Shown: positions 14,620 to 23,360, counted from the first letter of the stretch. The stretch is DNA of 34,298 nt from Olsenella uli (GCF_901212675.1 NZ_CAAKOQ010000013.1:1-34298), one strand, 5' to 3'. The notes: generated from the sequence alone by a model not told the origin. Made by a program: numbers and translations.

Positions 14620-17600
14620 ATGAGCAACAATCCGGCGGCGTCCAACGCGGCGCAGGTTCAGGCAAACAGGGGCATCGAGCTCGTGCAGAACGGTGCCGAG
14701 CTGCGGCCGGCCCACGAGACGGACTTCTCGCGCGCGCAGCTGCGCCTGGGCATCGACGTGGGCTCCACCACGGTCAAGCTGGCCGTCATCGACGACGCCG
14801 ACCGCATCGTCTACGCCAACTACCAGCGCCACCACACCGACATCCGCGCCACGGCCAAGGACCTCTTCGAGCGCGCCAAGTCCGTCATCGGCGACACGCC
14901 CATGCGCGTGTCCATCACGGGCTCGGGCGGCTTGCTGCTGGCCAAGTGGCTCGACCTGGAGTTCGTCCAGGAGGTCATCGCCTCCAAGCGCGCCGTGGAG
15001 ACGCTCATCCCCCAGACCGACGTGGCCATCGAGCTGGGCGGCGAGGATGCCAAGATCATCTACTTCGACAACGGCATCGAGCAGCGCATGAACGGCACGT
15101 GCGCCGGCGGCACGGGCGCCTTCATCGACCAGATGGCGAGCCTGCTGCACACCGACGCGGGCGGCCTCAACGAGCTCGCCAAGCAGGCCACCAACATCTA
15201 CCCCATCGCGAGCCGCTGCGGCGTGTTCGCCAAGTCCGACGTCCAGCCGCTGCTAAACGAGGGCGCCGCGCCCTCCGACGTGGCCGCCTCGATCTTCCAG
15301 GCCGTGGCAAACCAGACGGTCTCGGGCCTCGCCTGCGGTCACCCCATTCGTGGCTACGTCGCCTTCCTGGGCGGCCCGCTCCAGTACCTCTCCGAGCTGC
15401 GCCACCGCTTCTACGTGACGCTCGACCTCGACGAGGAGCACCGCATCGTCCCCAAGAACGCGCACCTGTTCGTGGCCACGGGCGCGGCGCTCGCCGGCGA
15501 GTCTGACAAGCGCGTCACGTTCGAGCAGGTCATCGACGCGCTCGAGAACCTGGGCGACATGCAGGGCAGCGAGGTGGCCCGCCTCGACCCACTCTTCGCC
15601 AACCAGGCCGAGCTCGACGAGTTCCACGCGCGCCACGACGCCCAGGTGGTCCCCAAGGGCGACCTCGCGAGCTACCGCGGCCGCGTGTTCATCGGCATCG
15701 ACGCCGGCTCCACCACGATGAAGGCCGCCGTGGTGGGCGAGGACGGCGAGCTCCTCTACACCTGGTACGGCAACAACCGCGGCGACGTCCTGGGCACCGC
15801 GCGCAAGATCATGGACGACATCTACGACCACCTGCCGAGCGAGTGCACCATCGGCCACGTCACCACGACCGGCTACGGCGAGGCCCTGCTCATCGAGGCC
15901 CTGCGCGCCGACTCTGGCGAGATCGAGACGGTGGCGCACCTGAGGGGCGCCAAGGCGTTCGTGCCCGAGGTGCAGTTCATCCTCGACATCGGCGGCCAGG
16001 ACATGAAGTGCCTGCGCGTGCGCAACGGCGTCATCGAGCACATCATGCTCAACGAGGCGTGCTCGTCGGGCTGTGGCTCGTTCATCGAGAGCTTCGCCGA
16101 CTCGATGGGCCTCACGGTCCAGGAGTTCGCCAAGGCGGCCGTTGCGTCCAAGGCGCCGGTCGACCTGGGCAGCCGCTGCACGGTCTTCATGAACAGTCGC
16201 GTCAAGCAAGCGCAGAAGGAGGGCGCCACGGTGGGCGACATCGCCGCGGGCCTCTCGTACTCTGTCATCAAGAACGCCCTGTTCAAGGTCATCAAGATGC
16301 GCGACCCGGAGGAGATCGGCACCTACGCCGTGGTCCAGGGCGGCACCTTCATGAGCGATGCCACGCTGCGCGCCTTCGAGAAGCTCACCGGCAGAAACGC
16401 CATCCGACCCGACATCGCCGGCTGCATGGGCTGCTACGGCGCGGCGCTGCTCGCTCGCGACCGTGCCGGCAAGGACGGCACCTCCACGCTGCTCACGCGC
16501 GAGCAGATCGACAACCTGCAGGTGAAGCAGACCAAGGCGCACTGCGGCCGCTGCTCCAACAACTGCCTGCTCACCATCAACAACTTTGGCAACGGTCACC
16601 GCTTCATCACGGGCAACCGCTGCGAGAAGGGCGCCGGCCACAAGAAGGCGAAGGTCACCGCGCCCAACCTGTTCGCATTCAAGAACAAGCTGCTGTTCGA
16701 CCGCCCGGTGCTCGACGCCGACACCGCCCCGCGCGGTACGGTGGGCATCCCGCGCGCGCTCAACATGTACGAGAACTATCCCTTCTGGCACGCCTTCTTC
16801 ACCGACCTGGGCTTCTCGGTGGTGCTCTCCGACCAGTCCACCAAGAAGACCTACGAGGCCGGCATCGAGTCCATGCCGTCCGAGAGCGTGTGCTACCCGG
16901 CCAAGCTCTCCCACGGCCACATCATGAACCTGCTCAAGAAGGACCCGGACTTCATCTGGATGCCGTGCGTGCGCTGGGAGCGCCAGGAGGACGAGACGGC
17001 GGGCAACCACTACAACTGCCCGATCGTCATGAGCTACCCGCAGGCGCTGGGCCTCAACATCGACGAGCTTGCGCAGCCCAACATCGAATTCCTGGACGCC
17101 TTCGTGCCCTATGACGACAAGAAGGAGCTCAAGCGCCGTCTCTTCGAGCTTGTGAGCGAGCAGCGCGAGAGGGACGCCGCCGCGGGCAAGGGCCGCTTCC
17201 GGGGCAAGCACATCACACGCACCGAGATCGACCACGCCGTGAACGTGGCCTGGGAGGCCGACCTCGAGTTCAAGGAGACCATGCGCCGCAAGGGAGACGA
17301 GACGCTCGAGTGGATCGAGGACCACGACGCCCACGGCATCGTGCTGGCGGGTCGTCCCTACCACAACGACCCCGAGATCAACCACGCCATCCCCGAGCTG
17401 GTCAACAGCTTTGGCTTCGCCGTGCTTACCGAGGACTCGGTGGCGCACAAGATGAGGCCCGAGCGTCCGATCCGCGTCGTGGACCAGTGGATGTACCACA
17501 GCCGCCTCTACCGCGCCGCGCGCTTCGTGGCCAGCCGCAACGACCTCGACCTCATCCAGCTCAACAGTTTTGGCTGTGGCCTCGACGCCCTCACGACCGA

Positions 17601-19620
17601 CCAGGTGCAGGAGATCCTCGAGGCCAGCGGCAAGATCTACACCGTCCTCAAGATCGACGAGGTGTCCAATCTGGGCGCCGCGCGCATCCGCATCCGCTCG
17701 CTCATGGCCGCGCTCAAGGAGCAGCGCGAGGAGCTCGAGCGCGAGGCGGCCGCCGGCGAGCTCAAGCCGGCCGGCCCCGTCGACGTGCACATGGCTGACG
17801 GCTCGCTCGAGCGCGCCCGCACGTCCGGCGTGCCGAGGCGCGTGCCGGTGTGGCGCGACGCCAAGAGCGCGGCGTTCCACAAGGTGCGCTACACCAAGGA
17901 GATGCAGCTTGAGGGCTATACCATCCTGTGCCCGCAGATGGCGCCGATCCACTTCGAGCTCGTGGAGCAGCTGCTCAAGGGCGCGGGCTACAACGTGGTG
18001 CTGCTGCCGAGCGTGGATCACGGCGCGGTGGACGCTGGCCTCAAGTACGTCAACAACGACATCTGCTACCCGTCGATCCTCGTGACCGGCCAGATCATGG
18101 AGGCCATCGAGAGCGGCAAGTACGACCTCTCCAAGACGGCCGTGCTCATCTCGCAGACTGGCGGCGGCTGCCGCGCCACCAACTACATCGCCCTCATCCG
18201 CAAGGCGCTCAAGGACTCCGGACACCCCGACGTGCCGGTCATCTCGCTCACCGCGGCGAGCGGCCTTGACGAGGACAACCCCGGCTTCAACGTCTTCAAG
18301 CCCGAGGTGCTTATCGGCGCCGTGTACGCGCTGCTCTACGGTGACCTCATCATGCAGATGCTGCACCGCGTGCGTCCCTACGAGGCCGAGAAGGGCTCGG
18401 CCGACGCCCTGTACGAGCGCTGCATGCAGAGGTGCAAGGAGCGCATCGTCGGCATCAAGAAGCACGAGTTCCTGCAGCTGTGCCAGGAGACGGTCGGCGC
18501 GTTCGAGACGCTGCCCGTGGTGGCCGACCGCTCCAAGCCGCGCGTGGGCGTGGTGGGCGAGATTCTCGTGAAGTTCCACCCTACGGCCAACAACCAGGTG
18601 GTTCGCGAGATCGAGGCCGAGGGCTGCGAGGCCGTGGTGCCGGGCCTGGTGGACTTCTTCCTCTTTGGCATGACGAGCCCCACCAACATGAAGCGCGAGC
18701 TGGGCACCAAGCTCTCCAAGCGCCTCACGCATCAGGCGGGCATCAAACTCATCGAGGCCATGCGTGGGCCCATCAACCGCATGCTGGAGGCCTCGAGCCG
18801 CTTCGAGCCCTACCCCGATATCTACGAGCTGGCCCACAAGGCCGAGCAGGTGCTGTCGCTCTGCAACACGATGGGCGAGGGCTGGCTGCTCACGGCCGAG
18901 ATGTGCGACCTCATCGAGACCGGCACGCCCAACATCGTGTGCTGCTCGCCGTTCGCGTGCCTGCCCAACCACGTGGTGGGCAAGTCGGTCATCAAGCGCC
19001 TGCGCGAGATGCATCCCGAGAGCAACATCGTGGCCGTTGACTACGACCCGGGTGCGAGCGAGGTCAACCAGCTCAACCGCATCAAGCTGATGATCTCGGT
19101 GGCCAAGGAGAACTTCAAGGCCGCGCGGGCCAAGGCGGCCGAGCAAGGCGGCTCTGCCGACAACGTGCCGGGCTTCAAGCTGGAGAACCCGGTGGACCCG
19201 ACGCTGCACGTAGTGGCGCCCTTCACCGAGGAGCCGCTCGTTGCCGACCAGGAGATGCATGGCGACCCGGACGGCTCGTGCTCGCTGGGAACGGCCGGCG
19301 CGGGCGAGTTCGGCAGTGGCGTGGGCGCGTTCGACGAGCCTAGCACGTTGCCGCTGTCGCGCATGCAGCTGGACAAGATCCACGCGGCGGAGGAGCGCGC
19401 CCGCGAGCGCGCGGCTGCGGCGGCTGGTGTCGCGGGTGTCAGCGATGCGACTGGCTCCGGTGACGCGTGCGGATGCGGGACCGGGTCTGCCGACGCCTGC
19501 GGCTGCGGGACGGCTGCCGGCGACGCGACGGGCTCCGAGGCCGAGGCCGACGCTTGTGGCTGCGGCTGCAAGAAGCCCGAGCTCGTCTCCGCCGACAACC
19601 CCGCGGTGACGCGCCAGTAG
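14620..19620 (+). CDS. Giant 2-hydroxyacyl-CoA dehydratase activase-related protein (BadF/BcrA ATPase x2, DUF2229)
   Basis: A 1666-residue cytosolic protein. Two ASKHA ATPase domains are seen: LGIDVGSTTVKLAV (43-56), ELGGEDAKI and NGTCAGGTGAFIDQM (about 157-171); then FIGIDAGSTTMKAAV (about 351-365), DIGGQDMK and NEACSSGCGSFIES (about 478-491). The cysteines in NGTCAGG and NEACSSG are the ones that hold the [4Fe-4S] cluster in HgdC-type activators; here both lie in one chain, imitating the normal homodimer. A further CGRCSNNC motif (about 643-650) opens the DUF2229 region, followed by a long HgdB-like region (about 1090-1500). The C-terminus (about 1605-1666) has three CGCG clusters. Activators use ATP to drive one electron into a dehydratase; no separate dehydratase is present here. 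ATG follows GAGGAGAG. Confidence 0.88.
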   Translation: MSNNPAASNAAQVQANRGIELVQNGAELRPAHETDFSRAQLRLGIDVGSTTVKLAVIDDADRIVYANYQRHHTDIRATAKDLFERAKSVIGDTPMRVSITGSGGLLLAKWLDLEFVQEVIASKRAVETLIPQTDVAIELGGEDAKIIYFDNGIEQRMNGTCAGGTGAFIDQMASLLHTDAGGLNELAKQATNIYPIASRCGVFAKSDVQPLLNEGAAPSDVAASIFQAVANQTVSGLACGHPIRGYVAFLGGPLQYLSELRHRFYVTLDLDEEHRIVPKNAHLFVATGAALAGESDKRVTFEQVIDALENLGDMQGSEVARLDPLFANQAELDEFHARHDAQVVPKGDLASYRGRVFIGIDAGSTTMKAAVVGEDGELLYTWYGNNRGDVLGTARKIMDDIYDHLPSECTIGHVTTTGYGEALLIEALRADSGEIETVAHLRGAKAFVPEVQFILDIGGQDMKCLRVRNGVIEHIMLNEACSSGCGSFIESFADSMGLTVQEFAKAAVASKAPVDLGSRCTVFMNSRVKQAQKEGATVGDIAAGLSYSVIKNALFKVIKMRDPEEIGTYAVVQGGTFMSDATLRAFEKLTGRNAIRPDIAGCMGCYGAALLARDRAGKDGTSTLLTREQIDNLQVKQTKAHCGRCSNNCLLTINNFGNGHRFITGNRCEKGAGHKKAKVTAPNLFAFKNKLLFDRPVLDADTAPRGTVGIPRALNMYENYPFWHAFFTDLGFSVVLSDQSTKKTYEAGIESMPSESVCYPAKLSHGHIMNLLKKDPDFIWMPCVRWERQEDETAGNHYNCPIVMSYPQALGLNIDELAQPNIEFLDAFVPYDDKKELKRRLFELVSEQRERDAAAGKGRFRGKHITRTEIDHAVNVAWEADLEFKETMRRKGDETLEWIEDHDAHGIVLAGRPYHNDPEINHAIPELVNSFGFAVLTEDSVAHKMRPERPIRVVDQWMYHSRLYRAARFVASRNDLDLIQLNSFGCGLDALTTDQVQEILEASGKIYTVLKIDEVSNLGAARIRIRSLMAALKEQREELEREAAAGELKPAGPVDVHMADGSLERARTSGVPRRVPVWRDAKSAAFHKVRYTKEMQLEGYTILCPQMAPIHFELVEQLLKGAGYNVVLLPSVDHGAVDAGLKYVNNDICYPSILVTGQIMEAIESGKYDLSKTAVLISQTGGGCRATNYIALIRKALKDSGHPDVPVISLTAASGLDEDNPGFNVFKPEVLIGAVYALLYGDLIMQMLHRVRPYEAEKGSADALYERCMQRCKERIVGIKKHEFLQLCQETVGAFETLPVVADRSKPRVGVVGEILVKFHPTANNQVVREIEAEGCEAVVPGLVDFFLFGMTSPTNMKRELGTKLSKRLTHQAGIKLIEAMRGPINRMLEASSRFEPYPDIYELAHKAEQVLSLCNTMGEGWLLTAEMCDLIETGTPNIVCCSPFACLPNHVVGKSVIKRLREMHPESNIVAVDYDPGASEVNQLNRIKLMISVAKENFKAARAKAAEQGGSADNVPGFKLENPVDPTLHVVAPFTEEPLVADQEMHGDPDGSCSLGTAGAGEFGSGVGAFDEPSTLPLSRMQLDKIHAAEERARERAAAAAGVAGVSDATGSGDACGCGTGSADACGCGTAAGDATGSEAEADACGCGCKKPELVSADNPAVTRQ

Positions 19621-19675
19621 GCTCGCTGCCAGGCCTGCTGCCAGTCCTGCGCCAGGCTCGCTGCCAGGCCTGCTG
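19621..19675. repeat. 20-bp direct repeat after the activase gene
   Basis: An identical 20-bp unit beginning GCTCGCTGCCAGG occurs at 19621-19640 and 19656-19675, and the 15 bp between them resembles part of the unit. It lies between the activase stop codon and its terminator; function unknown. Confidence 0.7.
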
Positions 19676-19701
19676 TCTACGGTTATATCGCCCATGTCTC
19701 C

Positions 19702-19737
19702 GGCGCGGCCGTCCCACCCCGACGACCGCGCCTTTTT
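19702..19737 (+). terminator. Intrinsic terminator of the activase gene
   Basis: GGCGCGG and CGTC pair with GACG and CCGCGCC (19702-19713 with 19721-19732, one mismatch, 7-nt loop), directly followed by TTTTT (19733-19737). This is the clearest rho-independent terminator in the window. Confidence 0.9.
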
Positions 19738-19806
19738 GCGTGCGTGCCCACTTGCCGCCTGGCGGCCTGCGCCTGTCGTCTGGTTGCACATCGCCGCCCC
19801 CGCTCT

Positions 19807-19895
19807 CCAGCTACACTCCGCAGCGCCTCCGTCTCGTGCGTCCCAGCTACACTCCGCGTCGCCTCCATCTCGTGCGTCCCAGCTACGCCCCTCCC
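19807..19895. repeat. 36-bp tandem repeat, two full units and a partial third
   Basis: Units at 19807-19842 and 19843-19878 match at 33 of 36 positions and begin CCAGCTACACTCCGC; a third unit begins at 19879 and decays after about 8 bp. The length is a multiple of three, but no convincing gene uses it. Confidence 0.8.
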
Positions 19896-19906
19896 GATCC
19901 CACATT

Positions 19907-19968
19907 ACGTGCATTTTGGTCAGTTCACGCCTCCTTAAGGGCCCATCAACGTGTCACTTTGCACGTGG
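19907..19968. repeat. Palindromic repeat, copy A (degenerate)
   Basis: The left arm ACGTGCATTTTGGTCAGTT (19907-19925) is identical to that of copy B at 21474-21492. The right part shares TGCACGTGGAGTGTCG (19959-19974 in this copy) with copy B, but five to seven bases of the arm have changed, so the long stem is broken. Confidence 0.75.
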
Positions 19969-20066
19969 AGTGTCGCGGCCCAGCGGGGGACGACCGAGGC
20001 TCGAGACACCTTTGCCTCAAGCTCGCAGCCCAACGCCATCTTGTTGCAGCCTCGATGCCGGACTCC

Positions 20067-21332
20067 CTATATCCCATAGACGTCAACGGGTGCCAGCTCG
20101 CCAAAGTCTGCCTGAGGGCCTGGGGCCGGCAGCAGGAGGGGCGGAATCCTCACGAGGGGCTCGTGGTCGCGAGGAATGCCAAAGACCTCGAGCATGTGGT
20201 TGAACAGGGCCGTGTCCAGGACGTCTTGGAACGAGAATCGCAGTATGCCGGCCCGCGTGATGGAGAGCCTCGACTCCCGCTTTCTCTCCTTGATGAGCGC
20301 CGCAGCGGGCGTGAGTCCCCCGTTGATGTCGGGGTCAACGATCTTGTCGATGCCATCGAGCTCGCCGATGACCATGTCATCCTTGAAGCCGCTCTCGGCG
20401 CATGTTCCAGCGACCCTATGCCTGATGCCGTATCCCGCCACAGCGGCGGGTGCCGTGGCTCGCGCCGTCATCTGGAGGATGGGCGCATTCCCGCTGGTGC
20501 TGCGCCTTGCGGTCGCTATCTCCCATACGTAGTCGGCAAAGTACGAGCGTTCCGGCTCGATGGGGTCTGGAAACGCGACCTGCAACTCGGGCGCCATAAA
20601 GCCGAGCTGGTGTATGGTGGCTCGGGCGATCGATTCGCCGCCATTTGCGCTCCTGGAATCCAAGAACGCCGCGGTATCCCGTGCTGCGGCAATTCCCCTG
20701 AGCCCCCTCTGGCTCTCGACATAGTCTCCAAGCTGGTCCCTTGCCATTTTCCCTACGCGGAGGGCCGAGTCTCCGATGGCGGTGCCGTCCTGAAAGCCCA
20801 GGGAGCGCATGCAGTCGAGGGCCGTTCTCTCGAGGGGCGTCACGGGAATGCCGTTCACCAGTGCCGGGGCAAGGCCGGGAGGGATGCAGTGGCGCTTGAT
20901 GGTCGGGCTGCTTCGAGAGTGCGGACCCGCCGGCGTGGCCACATGGACGAGACCCTGCACGCGATGGGGGACCGAAAGGCCCCAGGCGACGGCCGCCGAG
21001 ACGTGGCTGAATACCCAAGAAGGATGCAACTGGTGCATGCCGCGCATGATATGGAGGGATTTGGTACTGGGCGTGAGGCCGTGCCAGTGAGATGCCCGAG
21101 CGAAGAGGCCGGGGGCAGGGGAGACGAGCATGCCCGCGCACGCTCTCGTGAGGAGCGCCTTGCGAAGGCAGCGGTCTTTCGTCGCGAGGCAAAGGCCTTG
21201 ACGTTCGCTTTGGTCGAGAAGCAGGTCAATCTCACGGCTCTTGTCGACGCGGAGGTTTCTTGCGACTAGTCGATTGGGGCCGGATTCCGAGTATGACGCG
21301 TGGCGGGGATTCTTGTGATGGCCTGATGGCAT
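20067..21332 (-). CDS. AbiEi-antitoxin-like protein with DUF559/Vsr-like C-terminus
   Basis: A 421-residue protein. The N-terminal half has the winged-helix and linker pattern of type IV antitoxin AbiEi-related proteins: a helix-rich start, LVSPAPGLFARASHW, then HPSWVFSHVSAAVAWGLSVP and VTPLERTALDCMRSLGFQDG. The C-terminal half (about 255-420) has the endonuclease-like pattern seen in such actinobacterial proteins: ESIARATIHQLGF, PELQVAFPD, YFADYVWEI, VIGELDGIDKIVD and ALIKERKRESRL...ILRFSFQDV, where Asp, Glu and Lys positions resemble a PD-(D/E)xK/Vsr site. No AbiEii-type toxin gene is adjacent. Start ATG 21332 has GAGGAGGG 5 nt upstream. It lies between two copies of a palindromic repeat. 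Function is not known; regulation of defence genes or DNA cleavage are both possible. Confidence 0.65.
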   Translation of the reverse strand: MPSGHHKNPRHASYSESGPNRLVARNLRVDKSREIDLLLDQSERQGLCLATKDRCLRKALLTRACAGMLVSPAPGLFARASHWHGLTPSTKSLHIMRGMHQLHPSWVFSHVSAAVAWGLSVPHRVQGLVHVATPAGPHSRSSPTIKRHCIPPGLAPALVNGIPVTPLERTALDCMRSLGFQDGTAIGDSALRVGKMARDQLGDYVESQRGLRGIAAARDTAAFLDSRSANGGESIARATIHQLGFMAPELQVAFPDPIEPERSYFADYVWEIATARRSTSGNAPILQMTARATAPAAVAGYGIRHRVAGTCAESGFKDDMVIGELDGIDKIVDPDINGGLTPAAALIKERKRESRLSITRAGILRFSFQDVLDTALFNHMLEVFGIPRDHEPLVRIPPLLLPAPGPQADFGELAPVDVYGI

Positions 21333-21408
21333 GTGCCCTCCTCACGATCTGGCTGCGGTCGTAAGGCTATGGGCTTTGCCGCCCCGCAAGGGGAGCCTTG
21401 TTCTGGGC

Positions 21409-21437
21409 AGTATGACAGGCTCGACCGGGGTTTGCAA
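21409..21437 (-). promoter_or_regulatory. Candidate promoter of the AbiEi-like gene
   Basis: On the minus strand TTGCAA (21432-21437) and CATACT (21409-21414) are separated by 17 nt, about 75 nt before the start codon. Copy B of the palindrome ends about 35 bp upstream of the -35 box. Confidence 0.4.
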
Positions 21438-21471
21438 TCGCGCATGATCAGGTCGATTCGGGCTCTCGCGG

Positions 21472-21533
21472 CACGTGCATTTTGGTCAGTTGCCGTGCCT
21501 CTAAACCCCCAGCAACTGACCAAAATGCACGTG
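21472..21533. repeat. Palindromic repeat, copy B (perfect 22-bp arms)
   Basis: Arms at 21472-21493 and 21512-21533 are perfect inverted repeats of 22 bp, with an 18-bp loop. The arm starts CACGTGCATTTTGG and the right side continues into GAGTGTCG, as in copy A. It could be a strong terminator-like hairpin, a regulator binding site or a mobile REP-like element. Confidence 0.9.
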
Positions 21534-21599
21534 GAGTGTCGGATGGCCGGGCGCACTCAGCGATGTGAGAGGGTTGGCGCTTGAGTAGCGATAGCACCC

Positions 21600-21760
21600 G
21601 CGCCGTCGACGCCCGTCTCAGCCGACCCCTACGGCGACACCGTGGCCCTGGCCAAGGGCACCGAGACCGGCCTCGAGCTCATCATGACGCTCGACACCGG
21701 TCCGGGCGCGGGAACGCCCGTGTCGTTTGGCGACGTCGAGCCGCCGCGCCACGCATCGTC
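21600..21760 (+). pseudogene. Possible gene relic
   Basis: A 50-codon stretch reads DPYGDTVALAKGTETGLELIM followed by TLDTGPGAGTPVSFGDVEP with typical host codon use, but it has no proper start and its frame continues into Arg/Ser-rich nonsense. I do not recognise the family. It may be the tail end of a gene disrupted when the neighbouring accessory DNA arrived. Confidence 0.25.
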
Positions 21761-21914
21761 CAGGCCGCGGGCCGGGCGAGACGTGGCATCGCGGCGCCAA
21801 AACCGCCCAGTTCATTGGACGGTCTTGTCGTTTTGACCATAACCTTCCCATAGACTGGACGAAATCTGCGGGCATCCGGGCGGACGAGGACGCTGGGCTC
21901 GCTCCTGCCCTGCC

Positions 21915-23360
21915 CTACAGCACGTTCATCTGCGAGACTCGCTCGGCAAGGTAGGTTCCCCTGATCCAGAGGTTCTGCCGATACATGCGGATGCCGTTGA
22001 CTGTCTCGGTCTTGTCACGCGCGTCTCTGCCGGTGCCCCGCACGAAGACGATTCCATCGCGTGACTTGGGGAAGTTGGGCGCGCTGCGTTTCGTGCCGGT
22101 CTTCTTGTTGGTGCGCGGGTTGCCCTCTCTGTCGAGCTCGATGACGTCGCGCAGCTGACCGCCGCGCACCAGCTGGCGAAGCCTGCGCCATACGGGATGG
22201 ACCTCCTCCTCGATGAAGGCCTCGTCAAACCACAGGCGCATGAAGCCGACGAAGCGGTTCTCGATGAAGGACGCGTCTCGCCCAGGCTCCTCGAAGACGA
22301 TAAGCAGAATCTGGTTCTGCGCGAAGAAGTCCCTGACGGAGGAGTCCTCGAAGCGCTGGGCAGGGTCGGCAATCTCGTCAAAGTCGAGGCGCAGGAGCTT
22401 CATGTCCTCGGTCTTCTTGCCCTGTGTGGTGAGCACGATAGTCTTGGGCAGAAGACCGATTCGGCCGAAGAGTTCGACGTTCCTCATCTTCTTTGACGTG
22501 CCGCCAAACATGCGGACGACGATGCTCTCGGCAATGCCCTTCCCAACGCTGCCCGAGGGCAGTGTCAGGCTCTGCTCCTGCATGAGCTGTGCCACCGTCT
22601 TGCCCGCGTTGCGAATCGCGAGTTCGTGGCATTTGGCGTCGATTGCCGAGTACGTTGCGTACTCGGCGGCAAGCGTCTCTCCCCTTTTGCCAAAGTGGCC
22701 TTGGACGAGAGACGTTACGACCCTTCGCTTGAGCCGAAAGCGCGGCCGGTTTGGCCACTTGGGGGATGTGTCCGTGTACATGAGCTGTCGGTTCAGCTCC
22801 GTCGAGATGCGCGGATACTGGGCCTCGTAGTCGGGGTAGTCGCGTTGCACCTCGGCGATGAAGTCCCTTACGAGCGTCCAGTCCGCCTTGAGCACATCGA
22901 TGTCGTCTCTGCCCCATTCGTGGAACTCGAAGCCCTCGATGGAGAAGTCCGCGTACGGCACGTCGCGTCCCGCATAGAAGTAGTAGATGAGCAGCATGTG
23001 CTCGAGCTTCTTCCAGAAGTGGGAGGTCTCGAACTGCTCCGTCGTGATTGTCTCGGGGGAGACGGCGGTAATCGACATGGGCTCCTTGGCCTGGAACGCG
23101 TCCGCGTCCTTGTCGGCGATGATGCCCGTGGACTTGAGCTCCGTCTCGACCCCGTTCACGACGAGGTCCGGCCGCTGCTTGGAGTCGGCGGGATACCCGA
23201 GGACCGACTGCTCGATGACGTTGCCCACGAACCCCTTGTTCCTGGCCTTGCCGTTGAGTACGCCCGCGCTGTCGATCTCGGCCAGGCTCTTGCCGATGCA
23301 GTGGGTGAGCCGAACGATGAGGTCGTGCCTAGTGAAGCTGTGAGAATCATCCGTGCTCAT
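21915..23360 (-). CDS. Type II restriction endonuclease, Sau3AI/MutH family
   Basis: A 481-residue protein, similar in length to Sau3AI (about 490), which cuts DNA before GATC. The N-terminal catalytic part shows NKGFVGNVIEQSVLGY (Glu50), then RPDLVVNGVETELKSTG with Asp65, Glu74 and Lys76 forming the D-x(n)-ExK metal site, and FETSHFWKKLEHMLLIYYFY, all as in the MutH/Sau3AI fold. The C-terminal half should be the pseudo-catalytic DNA-binding copy of that fold. ATG 23360 has AAAGGAG 4-5 nt upstream. It is divergent to a C5-cytosine methyltransferase with 157 bp between start codons, the normal layout of a self-contained R-M system. GATC specificity is inferred from family. Confidence 0.85.
   Translation of the reverse strand: MSTDDSHSFTRHDLIVRLTHCIGKSLAEIDSAGVLNGKARNKGFVGNVIEQSVLGYPADSKQRPDLVVNGVETELKSTGIIADKDADAFQAKEPMSITAVSPETITTEQFETSHFWKKLEHMLLIYYFYAGRDVPYADFSIEGFEFHEWGRDDIDVLKADWTLVRDFIAEVQRDYPDYEAQYPRISTELNRQLMYTDTSPKWPNRPRFRLKRRVVTSLVQGHFGKRGETLAAEYATYSAIDAKCHELAIRNAGKTVAQLMQEQSLTLPSGSVGKGIAESIVVRMFGGTSKKMRNVELFGRIGLLPKTIVLTTQGKKTEDMKLLRLDFDEIADPAQRFEDSSVRDFFAQNQILLIVFEEPGRDASFIENRFVGFMRLWFDEAFIEEEVHPVWRRLRQLVRGGQLRDVIELDREGNPRTNKKTGTKRSAPNFPKSRDGIVFVRGTGRDARDKTETVNGIRMYRQNLWIRGTYLAERVSQMNVL

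Larger units (their letters stand above)
19738..20066. other. Non-coding repeat-bearing region
   Basis: Between the activase terminator and the AbiEi-like gene. It carries the 36-bp tandem repeat and copy A of the palindromic repeat. Frames crossing it are open only because of the GC-rich repeat units; none has a start signal or known product. Confidence 0.5.
21333..21914. other. Intergenic region with repeat, promoter and a gene relic
   Basis: It holds the candidate AbiEi-like promoter (21409-21437), copy B of the palindromic repeat (21472-21533) and, at about 21600-21760, a short stretch that reads like a coding remnant. There is also a hairpin AAGGCT/AGCCTT with an inner CCCC/GGGG at 21363-21398 in the leader of the AbiEi-like gene. 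No intact gene is seen. Confidence 0.5.

Noticed and set aside
19807..19895. CRISPR array
   Set aside because: The 36-bp units are directly adjacent with no spacers, and there are no cas genes in the window.
15253..19914. A 1553-codon minus-strand open frame across the activase gene
   Set aside because: It is antisense to a gene with clear motifs. GC-rich third positions keep the opposite strand free of stop codons, and its composition (Ala/Arg/His/Val/Leu) has no domain.
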